Assembly (NCBI GenBank): GCA_024220525.1
Contig: JAMYWO010000433.1
Coordinates: 1 to 27,036 of the forward strand
Length of the DNA: 27,036 bases
Origin: Cochliopodium minus
Taxonomy: Eukaryota > Discosea > Himatismenida > Cochliopodiidae
Direction: 5' to 3'
The stretch's first letter is position 1; every line of letters starts with the position of its first letter. The notes under the pieces are model-generated. The model did not search any database and was not told where the DNA came from. It worked only from the letters and a program-made list of their open reading frames with translations. The translations under genes were made by a program, and so were the position numbers. Positions 1 to 12,113 of the stretch are shown piece after piece.

Positions 1-2238
1 AAACAAGACCTGAAAGATGGTAAAGAGAACTTTCATTTTTTATTTTTTATTTTTACTTTTTATGCTTTATTATTATTTTTTTTTTATTGTGTATAATTTT
101 TTAATGATTTATTTGTTAATATTATATTTAATAATTAATTTTTTATTTGTTTTTTATTATTAAATATTAAATATTATTTATTTTTTATTTTGTTAATAAA
201 ATTTTTTAATAATTTATTTATAAATAATTTTTATTTTTATTAATTTTGTTATTCTCGTATATTTTTTTATTCATTATGAATTCATTACCATTATTTTTTA
301 TTCAAGGGTGGGAAGAGTGGAAAGAAATGGAAATTTCAAAGTTAAAAAACCTCAACCAAATAAAATATCTTAACGGAGAAAAAGAGGTGTACTGCATGAC
401 AAGAGAGAACGTTCTAATGTTAATCAATTTCACTGACAAAACGGAAAAAATACTTCTTGATTTGACTTTAAAGTTTTCTGACAAACCTGTTGGGCTCTGT
501 ACCATTTCTCAATCCCTTGATGGTTTATTTTTGGGTGTTGCTGATTCTTACAGAACAAAAGGATTGGGTACAAACATTTCTTTTGAAATATTTCTTCCTA
601 ATTTTTATTTTATTTTATTTTTATTTTATTTTATTTAAAAAGTATTTTTTATTTTATTTTATTTTATTTTATTTTATTTTATTTTTATTTTATTTTTTTA
701 AATTTTTTAATTTTTAATTTTTTAATTTTTTTATTTTTTTATTTATTTATTTTTTTCTTTTTTTCTTTTTATTTATTCATTTTTATTTATTTATTTTTTT
801 TTTTATTTTTATTTTATTTTTTATTTTTTTTTAATTTTATTATAATAGTTTTCGAAATTTCCACGTCTAAAATTATTTATGAGTTTGACAGAAACGACTA
901 CTACGCAAACAGATCCAAATTCGGAATAGCATGGACCACCGACAAAGAACGTCCCAACGAGCAACTTTTCGTGCACGCCACTGACTGGAACACAATGACC
1001 ATCAAAACTATCAATAAAAATCACGAAGTTGTAAAAAAAAAATATTTTTTTAATTAATATTTTTTTAAATTAATTTTTTAATTTTTGATTTTCAAAATTT
1101 TTTAATTTTTGATTTTTTAGATTTTGATTTTATTTTTTAATCTTTTTACCATTTATTTTTGTTAATTTTTAAATTTTTAATTTTTTTTGATTTTTTATAC
1201 ACATTTTTTAATACAAATTAATATTTTTTTGTATATATATTTTTCATTTTAATAGTTTTATTTTTATTTTATATTTTTTATTTTTTTTAGAAAGATTTTT
1301 TTAGTGAGAAGATTGATTTGGCTCACGTAGAGTTTTTCTTTGGAGATTTTACTTTCAGTCCCACACATCAATACTTGGCATCAAACGGGTGGGTTTGGCA
1401 ACCTGTTTCTTTCAGTAAAAAAGAAAAACAAACTATGAACAAACATTAATTTTATTTTAAATTAAAAAAAAAGTACATGTTTTGGATTTTGAGGTAAAAA
1501 AAAAGAATCAAAAAAATTAAAAAAATTCTTAAAATTAAAATTTTTTTTAAAAAAATAAATAAAAAACTAAATTTATAAAAATATAAAAATAAAATAAAAA
1601 TAAAAACAAAAAAATTAAAATTAAAATATTTAATTAACAAAAAAAAAATAGAAATAAATTAAAAATTAAAAATATGAATAAACAAATAAAATTATCTACA
1701 CAATAAAACAAAAACTTTAAACACATAAAACAAAAACTAAAAAATCTAAATAAAAATAATAAATAAATTAAAAAATAGATCCAATTTGTTTAAAAAAAAC
1801 TTTTTTTTTTGTTTATTTTAGAATTGGAAGAAAAACCAATCAGAATTCAACAAAACAGGAAAATATTTCGTTCCTTACATAGAATACGACTTTGAAAAAA
1901 TAGAGTGGGTCTCCAACAAACACTTCCTGATGAAAGGAGCAACCTCAGAAGAATATGTCATCACTCAAGTAAGCAAAAAAGAAGCCAAAGGATTTGTATT
2001 GCCTCAATTACAAAGAATGAAATATTGCAAATTTTTATTAGAAAAAAATTGTTTTTTTGTTTTGGAGGATGATTTTGTTGAACTTCTTTATCTTGACCTT
2101 CATTGTAAGAAGACTCTTTGTGTTTTTAAGAAGGAGCTTGGTGGGGATTTTAGAGTTCATTCTTATAATCCCTTCACTGGAAAATTTCTTTGTACGCAGA
2201 AAGGGAAAGTTGTGTTTTTGACTTTACACGAGAATTAA
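1..2238 (+). CDS. Beta-propeller (WD40-like) protein, 5' partial, 6 visible exons
   Basis: Exons: <1-19, 307-567, 849-1030, 1291-1414, 1474-1493 and 1822-2238. All join in frame through GT-AG introns and end at TAA. The visible part is about 340 residues and is open at the window start, entering as KQDLKDG. It has the texture of irregular WD/beta-propeller blades, with short hydrophobic strands and motifs such as FSPTHQYLASNG and HVLDFEN near the fourth and fifth exons. No catalytic motif is seen. Reading on past 1414 meets a stop after a few codons; using the 20-nt exon at 1474-1493 instead keeps the frame into the last exon. The introns are long for this window (287, 281, 260, 59 and 328 nt) and hold only T- or A-rich sequence. 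An AATAAA lies at 2240-2245, just after the stop. The family assignment is an inference; that it is a real gene is much surer. Confidence 0.7.
634..700. repeat. TTTTA-type simple repeat inside an intron
   Basis: Tandem TTTTA units on the + strand inside intron 568-848 of the beta-propeller gene. This is low-complexity intron sequence, not a mobile element. Confidence 0.7.
1474..1493 (+). other. 20-nt internal microexon of the beta-propeller gene
   Basis: The exon is flanked by an A-rich acceptor ending AAAAAG and the donor GTAAAA. It receives phase 1 (the A at 1414) and leaves phase 0, giving IHVLDFE between PVSF and NWKKNQ. Without it the upstream exon runs into a TAA at 1448-1450 and the last exon is out of frame. 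Confidence 0.6.
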
Positions 2239-2416
2239 AAATAAAGATTTAATGATTTTCGTTTTTTTAATTTAATTTTAATTTATTTTAATTTTTATTT
2301 ATTATAATTTAATTTTTTTAGAATTTTATTATAATTTTTATTAGACTTTGGTTCTGTGAGATATCCTGTATGATACTATTTTCTTTTTATCAATCTAAAA
2401 AATAATGTTTTGTTTT

Positions 2417-2827
2417 CTAATAAATACTTGGAAAAGAAAAAAAAAATTTGTTTACCACCAAATCATCCTCCATGATGTGGCATCCTTCTTTTGGTTCCAA
2501 AAACAAAGTGACATGATCACTTATGCATTCATAATCGGGATAAAAACTGATCATGGAGAAATCTTGTGCACAAATATAAGAATAGGAGTGAAATTCTTTC
2601 AATTTAAATTTCCCACTCACTTCTATATCACATTTCTCTTTTGATATTGTATTCTGAGTGTTTAATATCTTATAGGGTGCATTTTTGCAATTATGAAGTG
2701 AATAAAATGATATTTTGGATAAGGATCCAGCAGTATCTGCTTCATTCTCTGTTGATAAATCGATGGATAATGAAAGGTAACAAAGAATTGAAAAAATTAA
2801 AAATGAAATGAACGAATTTTTTGTCAT
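2417..2827 (-). CDS. Small secreted cysteine-containing protein
   Basis: Intronless ORF of 136 aa. Residues 1-22 form a signal peptide: a Lys near the N-terminus, then a hydrophobic core (FISFLIFSILCYLSLS). The mature part has five cysteines (in CKN, CDI, CAQ, CIS and CHI), which suits a small extracellular or vesicle-lumen protein with disulphides. No membrane segment follows. I do not recognise the family. It lies 178 bp from the convergent end of the upstream gene and 74 bp beyond the stop of the Asn-rich gene, which is transcribed in the same direction. Confidence 0.65.
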   Translation of the reverse strand: MTKNSFISFLIFSILCYLSLSIDLSTENEADTAGSLSKISFYSLHNCKNAPYKILNTQNTISKEKCDIEVSGKFKLKEFHSYSYICAQDFSMISFYPDYECISDHVTLFLEPKEGCHIMEDDLVVNKFFFSFPSIY

Positions 2828-2901
2828 TTTTTTTAGTTTTTTAATTATTTAATATTTTTTATTAATTAAATTGTATCAAAGCAAAAAAAAAAAGTTTTTA
2901 A

Positions 2902-3675
2902 TTAATTTTCACGAGTGAGAAAAGAGGATTCATTGTAAAGAGAGAAATCAGAAGTATCAAAAGAGGGGAAGGGAGATCTTGTATTGTTGGAGGGATGAGG
3001 AGATCTTAAAGAGTGGTTGCTGTTGCAAGGAGAAGACAACTCGTAATCAGTAGTGGGGTACTGTTTGGAGTTGTCAAGTTTGTTAGGAGAAAAAGAAAAG
3101 AAGCAGTTAGAAAGATCTGAGACGGAAGTATTCAGAGAGGGACGTTTTTGCTTGACCGGAGAGATGTTTTGTTGAATGTGTGGAGATTTATCGAAAGAAC
3201 TTAGGTTTAAGTTTACATTATTTTGTTGAATGTCGTTGTTATTGTTTGGAAGAAAAGAAGGGTTGTTGGGAGGATTTTTTAAGGGAAGATCTTGTTTATT
3301 TTTTTTAGGGATGGAGTTTTTAGATTTATTTACATTATTAACATTCTTTTTTGGTGTTTTGTTTTGAGTATTATTAACATTTTTAATGGTGTTGATTTTA
3401 TGAGTAGATTTTTTATTAGAAACTGTTTTTTGTGATTTATCCTCATTTTTTCTTTTTTTGTGAACATTATTTACATTATTTTTGAGATTATTGTTATTAT
3501 TATTATTGACATTATTAACGTTATTAGACTTTTTGAGAATAGGAAGGATGGAAGGAGGGATGTTTTGGTTCGTTTTGGGAGAGTTATTAGATTTGTTTTC
3601 TATTGTTTTCTTCATTTTGATTTTAATCAATTTGATTGCTTGTGTACTAATATTTGGAGGCAAATATTTTTTCAA
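2902..3675 (-). CDS. Asn/Ser/Lys-rich low-complexity protein
   Basis: Intronless ORF of 257 aa. The first 60 residues are basic, followed by Asn-rich stretches with repeated NNVNN motifs (about residues 52-120). The C-terminal half is Ser/Pro-rich with several SP dipeptides (for example FSPNKL, HIQQNISPVK and SPFPS), the kind of sequence often phosphorylated by proline-directed kinases. No folded domain is recognised; it is probably largely disordered. Asn-rich runs are common in AT-rich protist proteomes. The changing composition along the ORF and the lack of stops over 774 nt in such AT-rich DNA support real coding, but function is unknown. Confidence 0.55.
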   Translation of the reverse strand: MKKYLPPNISTQAIKLIKIKMKKTIENKSNNSPKTNQNIPPSILPILKKSNNVNNVNNNNNNNLKNNVNNVHKKRKNEDKSQKTVSNKKSTHKINTIKNVNNTQNKTPKKNVNNVNKSKNSIPKKNKQDLPLKNPPNNPSFLPNNNNDIQQNNVNLNLSSFDKSPHIQQNISPVKQKRPSLNTSVSDLSNCFFSFSPNKLDNSKQYPTTDYELSSPCNSNHSLRSPHPSNNTRSPFPSFDTSDFSLYNESSFLTREN

Positions 3676-3835
3676 TTCTTTAAAATAAAAAAATATAAAA
3701 ATTTAAAAAGTAATAAAAAATTTAAATAAATTCAAATAAACTTTAAAAATTAATTCAGAAATTTTTTTTAAAATATTAAATTGAAAATAAAAATCAAAAA
3801 ATTGAAAAAATTAACAAAAATTAATTATTTTTTAT

Positions 3836-6800
3836 TTAAAAATTACGTTGATTAGGTAAATGTTTGTGTTTTTCTGTGTTCAAAACACTTACAATCATCT
3901 CAACATCCTCCGCATTGACAGACAACTCATCAAGCAACCTCTGTTCGTCCAGACACATGTTCATCTCATAGCAATCGATCAAATGGTTGATGACTTTATT
4001 TCTGGGCAACTTCAAATTAGAACTGATGGTGGCAATGTTGCTCCCCTCAAAAAAAAAAGAAAAAATGTTGTCAGTCTCATTTTTATCGTTAAATTTTTTT
4101 GACATTTTTGGCGGGGTTTTTTCTTTCAAAAAATTTGTTATGACGCAACAAAAGTTTGAATGGTACTTTTGTGCTTTGAAATCGTTTATTTCTTCGATTT
4201 CACTGAAGGAAGTGAGGGTGGTAGGTTTCTTGGTGGCCATCTCCCAGAGGGAGTTCTCGGAGCAGATGAGAAAAGGGGCGATCTTTTGTTCGTCGGAGAT
4301 TCTCTTTCTTTCTTCGTACAAGAGGTTCATGAGTTCGTTCAACTCGTTCGTGTCGTCTTTTTTTTCTGCATCTTTTTTGTTGTCAACATTTTTGTTCAGA
4401 TTTTTTTTGATGACACTTTTTTTCTTAATCTCTTTTTTATTACTGTGATTGTCATTGTTATTGTAACTTTTTTTATTGATATCAACAATGTTATTTTTGT
4501 TTTTATTTAAATTATTATTATTATCATAATTTTGATTGTCACAGTTTTTGTTATTTATAATACAATTTTTAAAATCATTATTATTTTCATTATTATTTTC
4601 ATTATTATTATCATTTTCGTTATTTTGATTGTTGTCACTGTTTTCATTATTATTTTCGTTGTTAGAAGAAGATTCTTTGTTCTTTTTGCTGTTTTTTTTC
4701 TCCAAGTTGTTGTTGTGCTGCTCCAAAAGTAGCTGGAAACGAGGAGTGATCTTAACTTCGAAGCACTCATTCTCGCTCTTGTTCAAAAAGAGCAACGAGT
4801 CTTGAGAAAGGAAGAAAGTGGTCATGCTTATTTTTTTGTCTGTCATGGTATTCTCTTCCAAGATGAATCCTTCTGAAACGAGCATCGTGAACAACTCTTT
4901 CCAGAATTCCAAGGTGTATTCTTTTCCTTGGCTGTAGTACTTGAACTTTTGGTAGTTGTTGGAGGTCACCTTGGCGGACTTGCTTCCTCTGAGGATGTCT
5001 ATCAAAAGACGTGATCCGTAACGTTGACCTGTGTATTTGATAACGGAAAAGAGCATTCTGATTTCTATTTTTTATTTTAGAAATTTACATTTTAAAAAAA
5101 TAATAAAACTAAAAATTAAAAAAATTCATAAAATTAATAAAATTAATAAAATTAAGAATTAAGAAAAATTAATAAAATACAGAAAATTAATAAATTAATA
5201 AATGATTAAATAAATTTAAAGATTATTAAAAGATTGTTTAAAAAAATTTACCTTTACTAAGATCCAGTGTTGGAAGTTCGTTTCCACAGTTATCACAACA
5301 ATTCTTGTCTCCAGAAGGATGATAGATCTCGCCAAAGTAAGGCAACAAAATCTTCCTTCTGCACTCTGTTGTCAAAATATATTTCTTGATACATTTGAAC
5401 CCCTCCTCCTTTCTTTCTTGTTCTCTTTCAGAATGGATGTTTTGAGCAAAGAAATGAGATATTTGAAAATCATTTTCAGTGTAAAGAACGAAACAGTTTG
5501 ATCTCTTTCCATCTCTCCCTGCCCTCCCTGTTTCTTGGAAATAGGATTCTATCGATTGAGGCAGACCATAATGTATGATTGTTCTAATATCTTTTTACAA
5601 AAATAATGTTATAAAAAATTAATGATGAAAAATAAAATTTAAATGAATAAATAAAAAAATAATTGTTCATTAAAAAATGGGTGTTTTTGTTAAAAAAAAA
5701 ATAAGAAATTTACCAGGCTTATCTTTTTTTTTGAATTTTTTTTTTTTTAAAAAATTTTTTTGTTAAAAAGTCTTTAATAAATTTTTTCTTTAAAAATCTT
5801 TCTTACCAATACCCATCCCAAAAGCTACAGTGGCACACAAAACGGTGACTTGATCATTAATGAAGCTGATATGCGCTTGTTTCCTTTGTTCAATGGAAAG
5901 TCTCGCATGATAAGGTAAACAAGAAACCTTTTCTTTGGTGAGGAACTTGGTGATGGATTCTGTTTCATCGACGCGACTACAATAGATGATGGTGGGAAAG
6001 AATTTTCCATCTTCTCTTTTGGAGTGCTTTGTCAGAATTTCGAGCACTGTTTTGAATGGGTTGGTGTCTTTCTTTATTACTGCGTAGTAGTGGTTGGGAC
6101 GGTCGAATGATGATATTGTCACTTTTGGATGTCTCAGTTCGAGATTGTTAATGATGTCTTTCTATTTAAAAAATATTTAAAAATGAAATTAGTTAACAAA
6201 CATTATTAAATGAAAATGAAATAAGTTAACCAATTAACGGATTAATAAATAACATTTTTTAATTATTTTAAAAAATTTGAATTATTTTAAAAAATTTGAA
6301 ATATTTTATTTGAAATAATTTTCGTAGAAATAAAACATGTAAAAATAAATATGTTTTTTTTACTTGTACTTGTTTTGTTGCGGTTGCGGTTAGAGCTATC
6401 ATTGGTAAGCTTGGAATTTCTTTTCTTATTCTGCTTAAGAGATAGTAAGCTTTTCTGAAGTCATGTCCCCATTGGGAGATGCAATGAGCTTCGTCTATGG
6501 CCAAAAGTCCTATGTTATTCGCTTGGTGAATCAATTTCAACTTTTCAATGATGTTAGGTTGTGTAATTTTCTATTTATGAAAGAAAAAATAAAAAATTAA
6601 TTATAAAGTGTAAAATTGAATAAAAGATATAATTATTATACTTAAATGTATCTATTCATTGCATAAAATAATTTTTATTTGAATGAAGAATTTAAAAATA
6701 ATTTAATTTTCCCGCCATAAATTATAAAAATATATAATATTTTTTCAAATTCAATTACCTCTGGTGTGATATATAATATCTGCCATTTATCATTGTATGG

Positions 6801-7450
6801 ATCCAATATCTTGTCCATCTCTGTTTCTTTCATTTTGGAATTCAAATGCACAGCATTTATATTCCTCTCTTGCAATTTGGTCGTTTGATCTTCGATGAGG
6901 GATAGCAATGGACTCACCACAATTGTTTTTTTTTTGCTGATCAAACATGGAAATTGATAAAGCAAACTTTTGCCTTTAATAAAAAAAAAATTTGTAAGAT
7001 ATAAGATGATATGTTGGAAGAAATTCAATAGGATAACAGAATAAAGGATGATGTGAACAATAAAGAAATTTTATTGCTTAATATTTTATGCATTAAAAAT
7101 TATTGGATGAATTATTCAAATAAAGTTCATATATTTACCAAATCCTGTTGAACAACAAACAAAGCTATATCCATTTGAAATATTGAAGGAAATATTCAGA
7201 GGATTATTCAAATTTTTTTTTTTTTTTTTTAAATATTTTACTTGTCCTCGTTTCTTAATAGTGATTGGATCACATCTTCTTGATTTCTTTTGAATGTTGA
7301 ATAGCCAAAATGTTTTTTGAGTAACATCTGCCAGTGTTTTGGTGAATCTTCTTCCTCCTTCAAAATATCATTTTTAAATTCTTCAACTTCAAAAACATTT
7401 GAATTATCAAACAAATCAAATCCATCATCAAAAAAAGTATCGATATTCAT
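3836..7450 (-). CDS. RecQ-family DNA helicase, WRN-type domain order (8 exons)
   Basis: ATP-dependent 3'-5' DNA helicase expected to act in the nucleus in recombination and replication-fork repair. Exons in coding order: 7242-7450, 7139-7164, 6759-6973, 6364-6570, 5807-6161, 5714-5722, 5252-5590, 3836-5064. They total 2589 nt (862 aa) with all phases consistent. Visible motifs: Walker A STGFGKS (about residue 76), motif II DEAH followed by [10 protein letters not shown], motif III LTATAT, GMGIDKPDIR, and motif [12 protein letters not shown]. The RecQ zinc site follows (TTECRRK, then NCCDNCGN). The RQC winged helix contains [16 protein letters not shown]. An Asn/Lys-rich insert lies at about residues 570-690, then an HRDC-like domain (about 695-770) and a C-terminal helix-turn-helix like that of WRN. 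There is no exonuclease domain. The last four domains resemble WRN, but orthology is inferred. Confidence 0.93.
5714..5722 (-). other. 9-nt microexon in the RecQ gene
   Basis: Coding-strand ATAAGCCTG, preceded by an AG acceptor (5723-5724) and followed by the donor GTAAAT (GT at 5712-5713). It receives phase 1 and leaves phase 1. Joining 5807-6161 directly to 5252-5590 is also in frame but gives GMGIDIR. Including this exon gives GMGIDKPDIR, the sequence conserved in RecQ helicases. Confidence 0.88.
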
Positions 7451-7669
7451 TTCAGTTTCTCTTTTTTTTTATTATTAAAATTTAAATTAAAATTTAATGT
7501 ATAATAATTTATTTTAAAGTCAGTTTATAAAAATCTTTTAAATGAAATTAATTGAAATTAATTTTGGATTAAAAAAAAAAAAACAAAAAGAAGCACCTCT
7601 GTTTTTATAAAAAAGGATTATAGAGACAATGAGGCGGAAATTTAAATAATTTAATTTTTTTTTTTTTGA

Positions 7670-10600
7670 TTAGGTAAGAATGATAGAATAAACAAACTTG
7701 CAAAACAAATAAGAAATAAAAAGCAAAACCAAATAAAAAGTATACTGAAAAAGACCAGCATTGGAAGCAGAATTAAAAAAACGTTGAAAAAAAGATTCAT
7801 ATCCATCACTATTTCTATAATAGTCAATATAAAGGTGCTTGTTAGGCTTATCGGGAGGGTTTTCAAATGAGGAAGGTAGAGGGAAAAGAGAATCGTAGAA
7901 TTCAAAGAGCAAGTTTTTGGCTTGAGGGGTGTCTGGGTGGCTGTGGTTGAGGTTATCGTTGAGGCAGACGAATTTTTGTTTTTGTCTTCTGATTCCGTCG
8001 AGTTTTTCTTCCAAACCTTTGTCGTCACTGTTTATCATTATAAATGCGACTTCATCAGTTGCTAAAAAAAATGAAATAAAAAATTTTAATTTATATAATT
8101 AAACAAATAATTTTGTTAATAAATAATTTTATTTATAAAAATTGTAAAAAATGATGAAATAAAACATTAAATAAAAATTATTGTTTTAAATTATAATTAA
8201 AAGAAAAAAATGAAAAAAATTTTAAATTATTTAAAATACTACATAAAATTGATAATAAATAATTTTAAATTTTATTTATATGTAAAAAATGATAAATAAT
8301 TTTACTTTCTAATTCATATTTATACAAATTTTTTTGGTTATAATGCTCAAATAGTTTTTTTGCGATCTCAGATTCCTTCCAATTATCAAAGACAATCGAA
8401 GTGTCATTGTCAGAGTTGGAAGTGGTGTAAATGTCATTGACGATTCCTGTTATTTTTTCGTAGTTGCAAGGAAGATCGTAGACATAGGTGCAGCTTGTTT
8501 TGAGTTCGTTGTATTCCAAAACTTTGTCATGGTTTTTATCAATATCATAGAATACTGATTCAAGTGTATGTGTTTGTTTCACGTTCATCATGAAATAATA
8601 ATATCTAAAAAAATATTTAAACAAAATAAAAAATAAAAAATATTGAAAAATATTGAAATAAAATTATTAATAAACAAATAAAATTTAAAAATTTAAAAAT
8701 TAAAACAAAGTAAAATTGGTATTTAAAAAAGGTTTTTAAAAAATAAAATATTAAAAAAAAATTAAAATAATTTAAAAAGTTTTCTTACGAAAATGAGAAC
8801 TGCATATCATTTGATGCTCTAAACTTGTGTGAAGAAGTATTTTCAAATTCTTCAGGAAAGGTGCTGTGCAAATGCTTGATCACACTTTTCTTCATGTAAT
8901 GAGGCATGTGGGCAGGAACTTGTCTTTGCTTCCTTCCATACAATTTATTGTAAATTCTATCGACAAATTTAAGTGAATCCCCAAAAGTGTCCAACAATCT
9001 TCTTTGTTTGAAATTTTTGCTTTTTCTACTTAAATGTAAAGAATTGAAATCAGAATCTTCCAAATTCAAGAGTTTCCTGACATTGTTTTTATTTTTTAGG
9101 TTTAAACTCTCTTCGTTATCATCTTTTTCATCTTTTAAGATTGTATCATCCTTTGCATCATTTTTGATTTCTTCATTTTTCTCATCTTCATTTGCTTGCA
9201 TGTTTCTTTCTTCATCATTTTTGTTGATAAAATTCTCTTCGTTTTTTGGATCTAAAATTTCATTTTCTTCTGCTTTTACTTTATTTTCTTCATTTTTTTC
9301 TCCCAAACTCTTTTGCATATTATTTTTATCATCAATAACGGGAGTTTCTTCGATAGATGTTGGTTTTTCTGTTTCAACAATTTCACCATTTTCATTTTCG
9401 TCTTCTTGGACATTTTCAATTTTTTCTTCTTTTTTTTCTTCATTATTTTCATTTTCTGTTTTCATTATTTGCTCATTTTTATTATCTTGATCAATTTCAG
9501 AATCTACTTTAGTACTCTCCATCTTTCGGTCGGAAAAATGATGTTTGTGGTGCTTGCTTCTTTTTGAACGCCATTGCCCAAGTCTGTTCAAATTGAAAAA
9601 ATTTTCTCCATGAGTTTTTTTCTCAATATCATTTTTATCATCTTTTTCACCTAACAAAAAGTAATAAATTAAAAAGTGAAATAAAGTCATTTAAAAATTT
9701 TCAAACATTAAAATTCAAACATTAAAATTAAAAATTAAAAATTGAAAAATTGAAAAATTAAAAATTAAAAATTGAAAATTAAAAATAATTAATATAAATA
9801 CATCCAAAAAAATACCATTGGAAGTACTGTTATGATTTGTTTCATTTTGGTTGATCTCATTGTTTTCTACTGTAGAATTAGAAGGTTCTTTAGATTCGGG
9901 GTCTAGATATTTTTCGGGAATGTATTTGTTGAATTTTGGATGCAATCGTATATTTTTGTTATAAAAAGAAGGAGGGAGAGTAGGGTACGGAGAATATTCC
10001 ACTTTGGTAGTATTCAGGCTGACAGTAAAGGAAAAAATTTCGGTTGTATTGTCTAAGGCATACTCTATTTGAAAATTGATGTTGTCATCAAATTTGTCTT
10101 TGTAACAAACCAAAACTAAAATCCTATCATCTGAATCCTGAAGAATTTTTGCTGCTCTAAAAAATTTTAAAAAAATAAGAGTTAATAGTAATAAAAATAA
10201 ATAAAAAATGAAATCAAAAAAAAACAAATAAGAGTTAAAAAATAAAAATAAAAAAATTTCAAATAAACAATAAGATTTAAAAAAATTTTTTACCTTATTA
10301 CTTCAGAGTTGTTGTGTGAAGCATCTGTTATTGTGTTATCGCCTACCAATGATGTCAAGTTGAAAATTACAGCGAGATCTCTCACTTCTATGATATCTGT
10401 CTCATTATTTATCAAGAAACTAGGGAGTTCTTTGGTCCTTTCTATCCCACAATCACCTGCATCAAAACTTTAATAATCAACAAAATAAAAGTTAAAAGTT
10501 TTTTAATAAAAATTTTTATTTACCCACATTCTTTATTGTTGCATAGACTGTCACATCCTTTATCTCCCAAAAAATTATTAGGACAACCAGACATACAGTT

Positions 10601-11965
10601 ACCTGCGGCATTGTTGAAGATACTTGGATGATCTAAAAACATAAAATAAAACAAAACAAAAATAAAACAAAAGAAATAAAAATAATTTTTAAAACAAGGG
10701 TAAAAAAAAAAAATTTTAAAAGAAGAGTAAAAAAAATGATCTTACATTTTCCTTGTGTGTTTGATACGGGAGGAGGTGGAGCTGGTGTATCTCTTGGTTT
10801 AGAGCAATCACCATTATCCCAGTCACAATTAGTATGGTTACAAGCAAGATCACAAAATCCATCTCCAATCCTATGGTCACGGAAAAAATGTTAAATTTGA
10901 AAACTCAAATAAAAAGAAATGTATTTTTTTTTTTGATTTACCAGTTTGGCATACATCCGTCATTACATGGAGGGACGTTCCACGATAAAAACACTTTTTG
11001 TCCGTTAGATTTTGTGTAAAAATCAGAAGGATAAATATTGTTTCCAAACATCACATCATCATTCAAATAAATGAAATCTTATTTGACAAGTGAACAAAAA
11101 TATTAAAAGAATTTTACAAGTGAAAAAAAATATTAAAAGAATAATATTTTAATTTTCTTGTGAAAAAAATTATTTTTTTTGTTTAAACATTAAATTATTT
11201 GTTTTACCTTCGGATAATCCATTTATTTTATGAAGATGACATTCTATTGAAGGAGAAGAAAAAGTGGGCAAATGAGACTTGTTGTCGAAAATTTCTTGAT
11301 GTGTAACTACTGTGAGCTTTGGGTGATTCAAGTTCAACCAGTATGGAATTTGTCCGTTTGTTACGAGATAAATGTGGCGTACCCATGGAGCCATTTTCTC
11401 TACAGATCTCAATGAAAATCTTAGTTCTTCATTATCTATGAATCTACTAGGATCTGCATTATCACTTCTCTCTTCTGAAATTTCATATCAAAATAAAAAA
11501 AAATAAAAAAAATTTAAATTAATAAAAGTTTGTTATGATGAGGATTTAATCAATTGATATGATGGGTGAAATGCATTTATTTCTTCTCAAAGATATTTCT
11601 TCTTTCATTTTTTTTTTTTTTTTTTACCTTCTTTTTCACCACTCAATTCCCTTTTTGATTTCAATACTGCTTCTTTATGAAGTGGATCACTACCATTCAC
11701 CCAAGTGTAGATTATATCTATTTCTAATTGTTCGCTTTTATGCACATGATTGAAATTGATCTCTACATATTTTTTTTTATTGAAAGAATGTGAAAGATAT
11801 TCTATGGATCTTTTATATTGGTTTTTATAGCCTACCTTCTTGTATGCTCTTTTTTATCAACAATGATCCAACATAAAACATCATATTTAATGTTATAAAT
11901 ATTCCTAAGATAGCGGTATAGAATCCCCATTTGCTCATCAAAAAGGAAAAAAATTTTTTCTTCAT
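7670..11965 (-). CDS. GNPTAB: GlcNAc-1-phosphotransferase alpha/beta precursor (11 exons)
   Basis: Golgi type membrane enzyme that transfers GlcNAc-1-phosphate to mannose on lysosomal hydrolases, the first step of the mannose-6-phosphate tag. Exons: 11836-11965, 11628-11762, 11208-11474, 10942-11077, 10746-10870, 10524-10632, 10294-10467, 9816-10156, 8789-9650, 8306-8604, 7670-8061. They total 2970 nt (989 aa), all in phase. Order seen: N-terminal membrane anchor (about 14-37); Stealth CR1 ([11 protein letters not shown]); CR2 ([27 protein letters not shown]); two LNR/Notch repeats ([13 protein letters not shown] and CNNKECGFDAGDC); an Asn-glycosylation-rich spacer; an acidic Glu/Lys/Asp-rich insert (about 500-680); CR3 ([23 protein letters not shown]); an EF-hand ([15 protein letters not shown]); CR4 ([11 protein letters not shown]); and a C-terminal membrane segment. 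It is shorter than human GNPTAB (1256 aa) but has the same order. Confidence 0.95.
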
Positions 11966-12113
11966 ATGACACTGTTTTTAAAAATTTATCACACTTTATT
12001 TTTTTTTAATTATAATATTTTTTTCACTATAGTTTAAAAGAGATGAGGTATGATCCAAAACAAATGAATATATGATACACGAATCTATTCTTATTCTTGA
12101 TTTTTGGGTTGTT

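Noticed and set aside
1452-1640. - strand 62-aa frame rich in Phe, Ile and Leu
   Set aside because: Lies mostly in the A-rich intron 1494-1821; the composition is that of translated low-complexity DNA.
3860-4732. Several + strand open frames opposite the RecQ last exon
   Set aside because: Antisense shadows of the HRDC and Asn-rich regions; composition is repetitive Ile/Val/Phe, with no domain and no independent start context.
5714-5722. Joining RecQ exons without the 9-nt exon
   Set aside because: In frame, but it loses KP from a motif conserved in the family, while perfect splice borders exist for the small exon.
8987-9567. + strand Ser/Phe-rich open frames
   Set aside because: Shadow of the Glu/Lys-rich insert of GNPTAB on the other strand.
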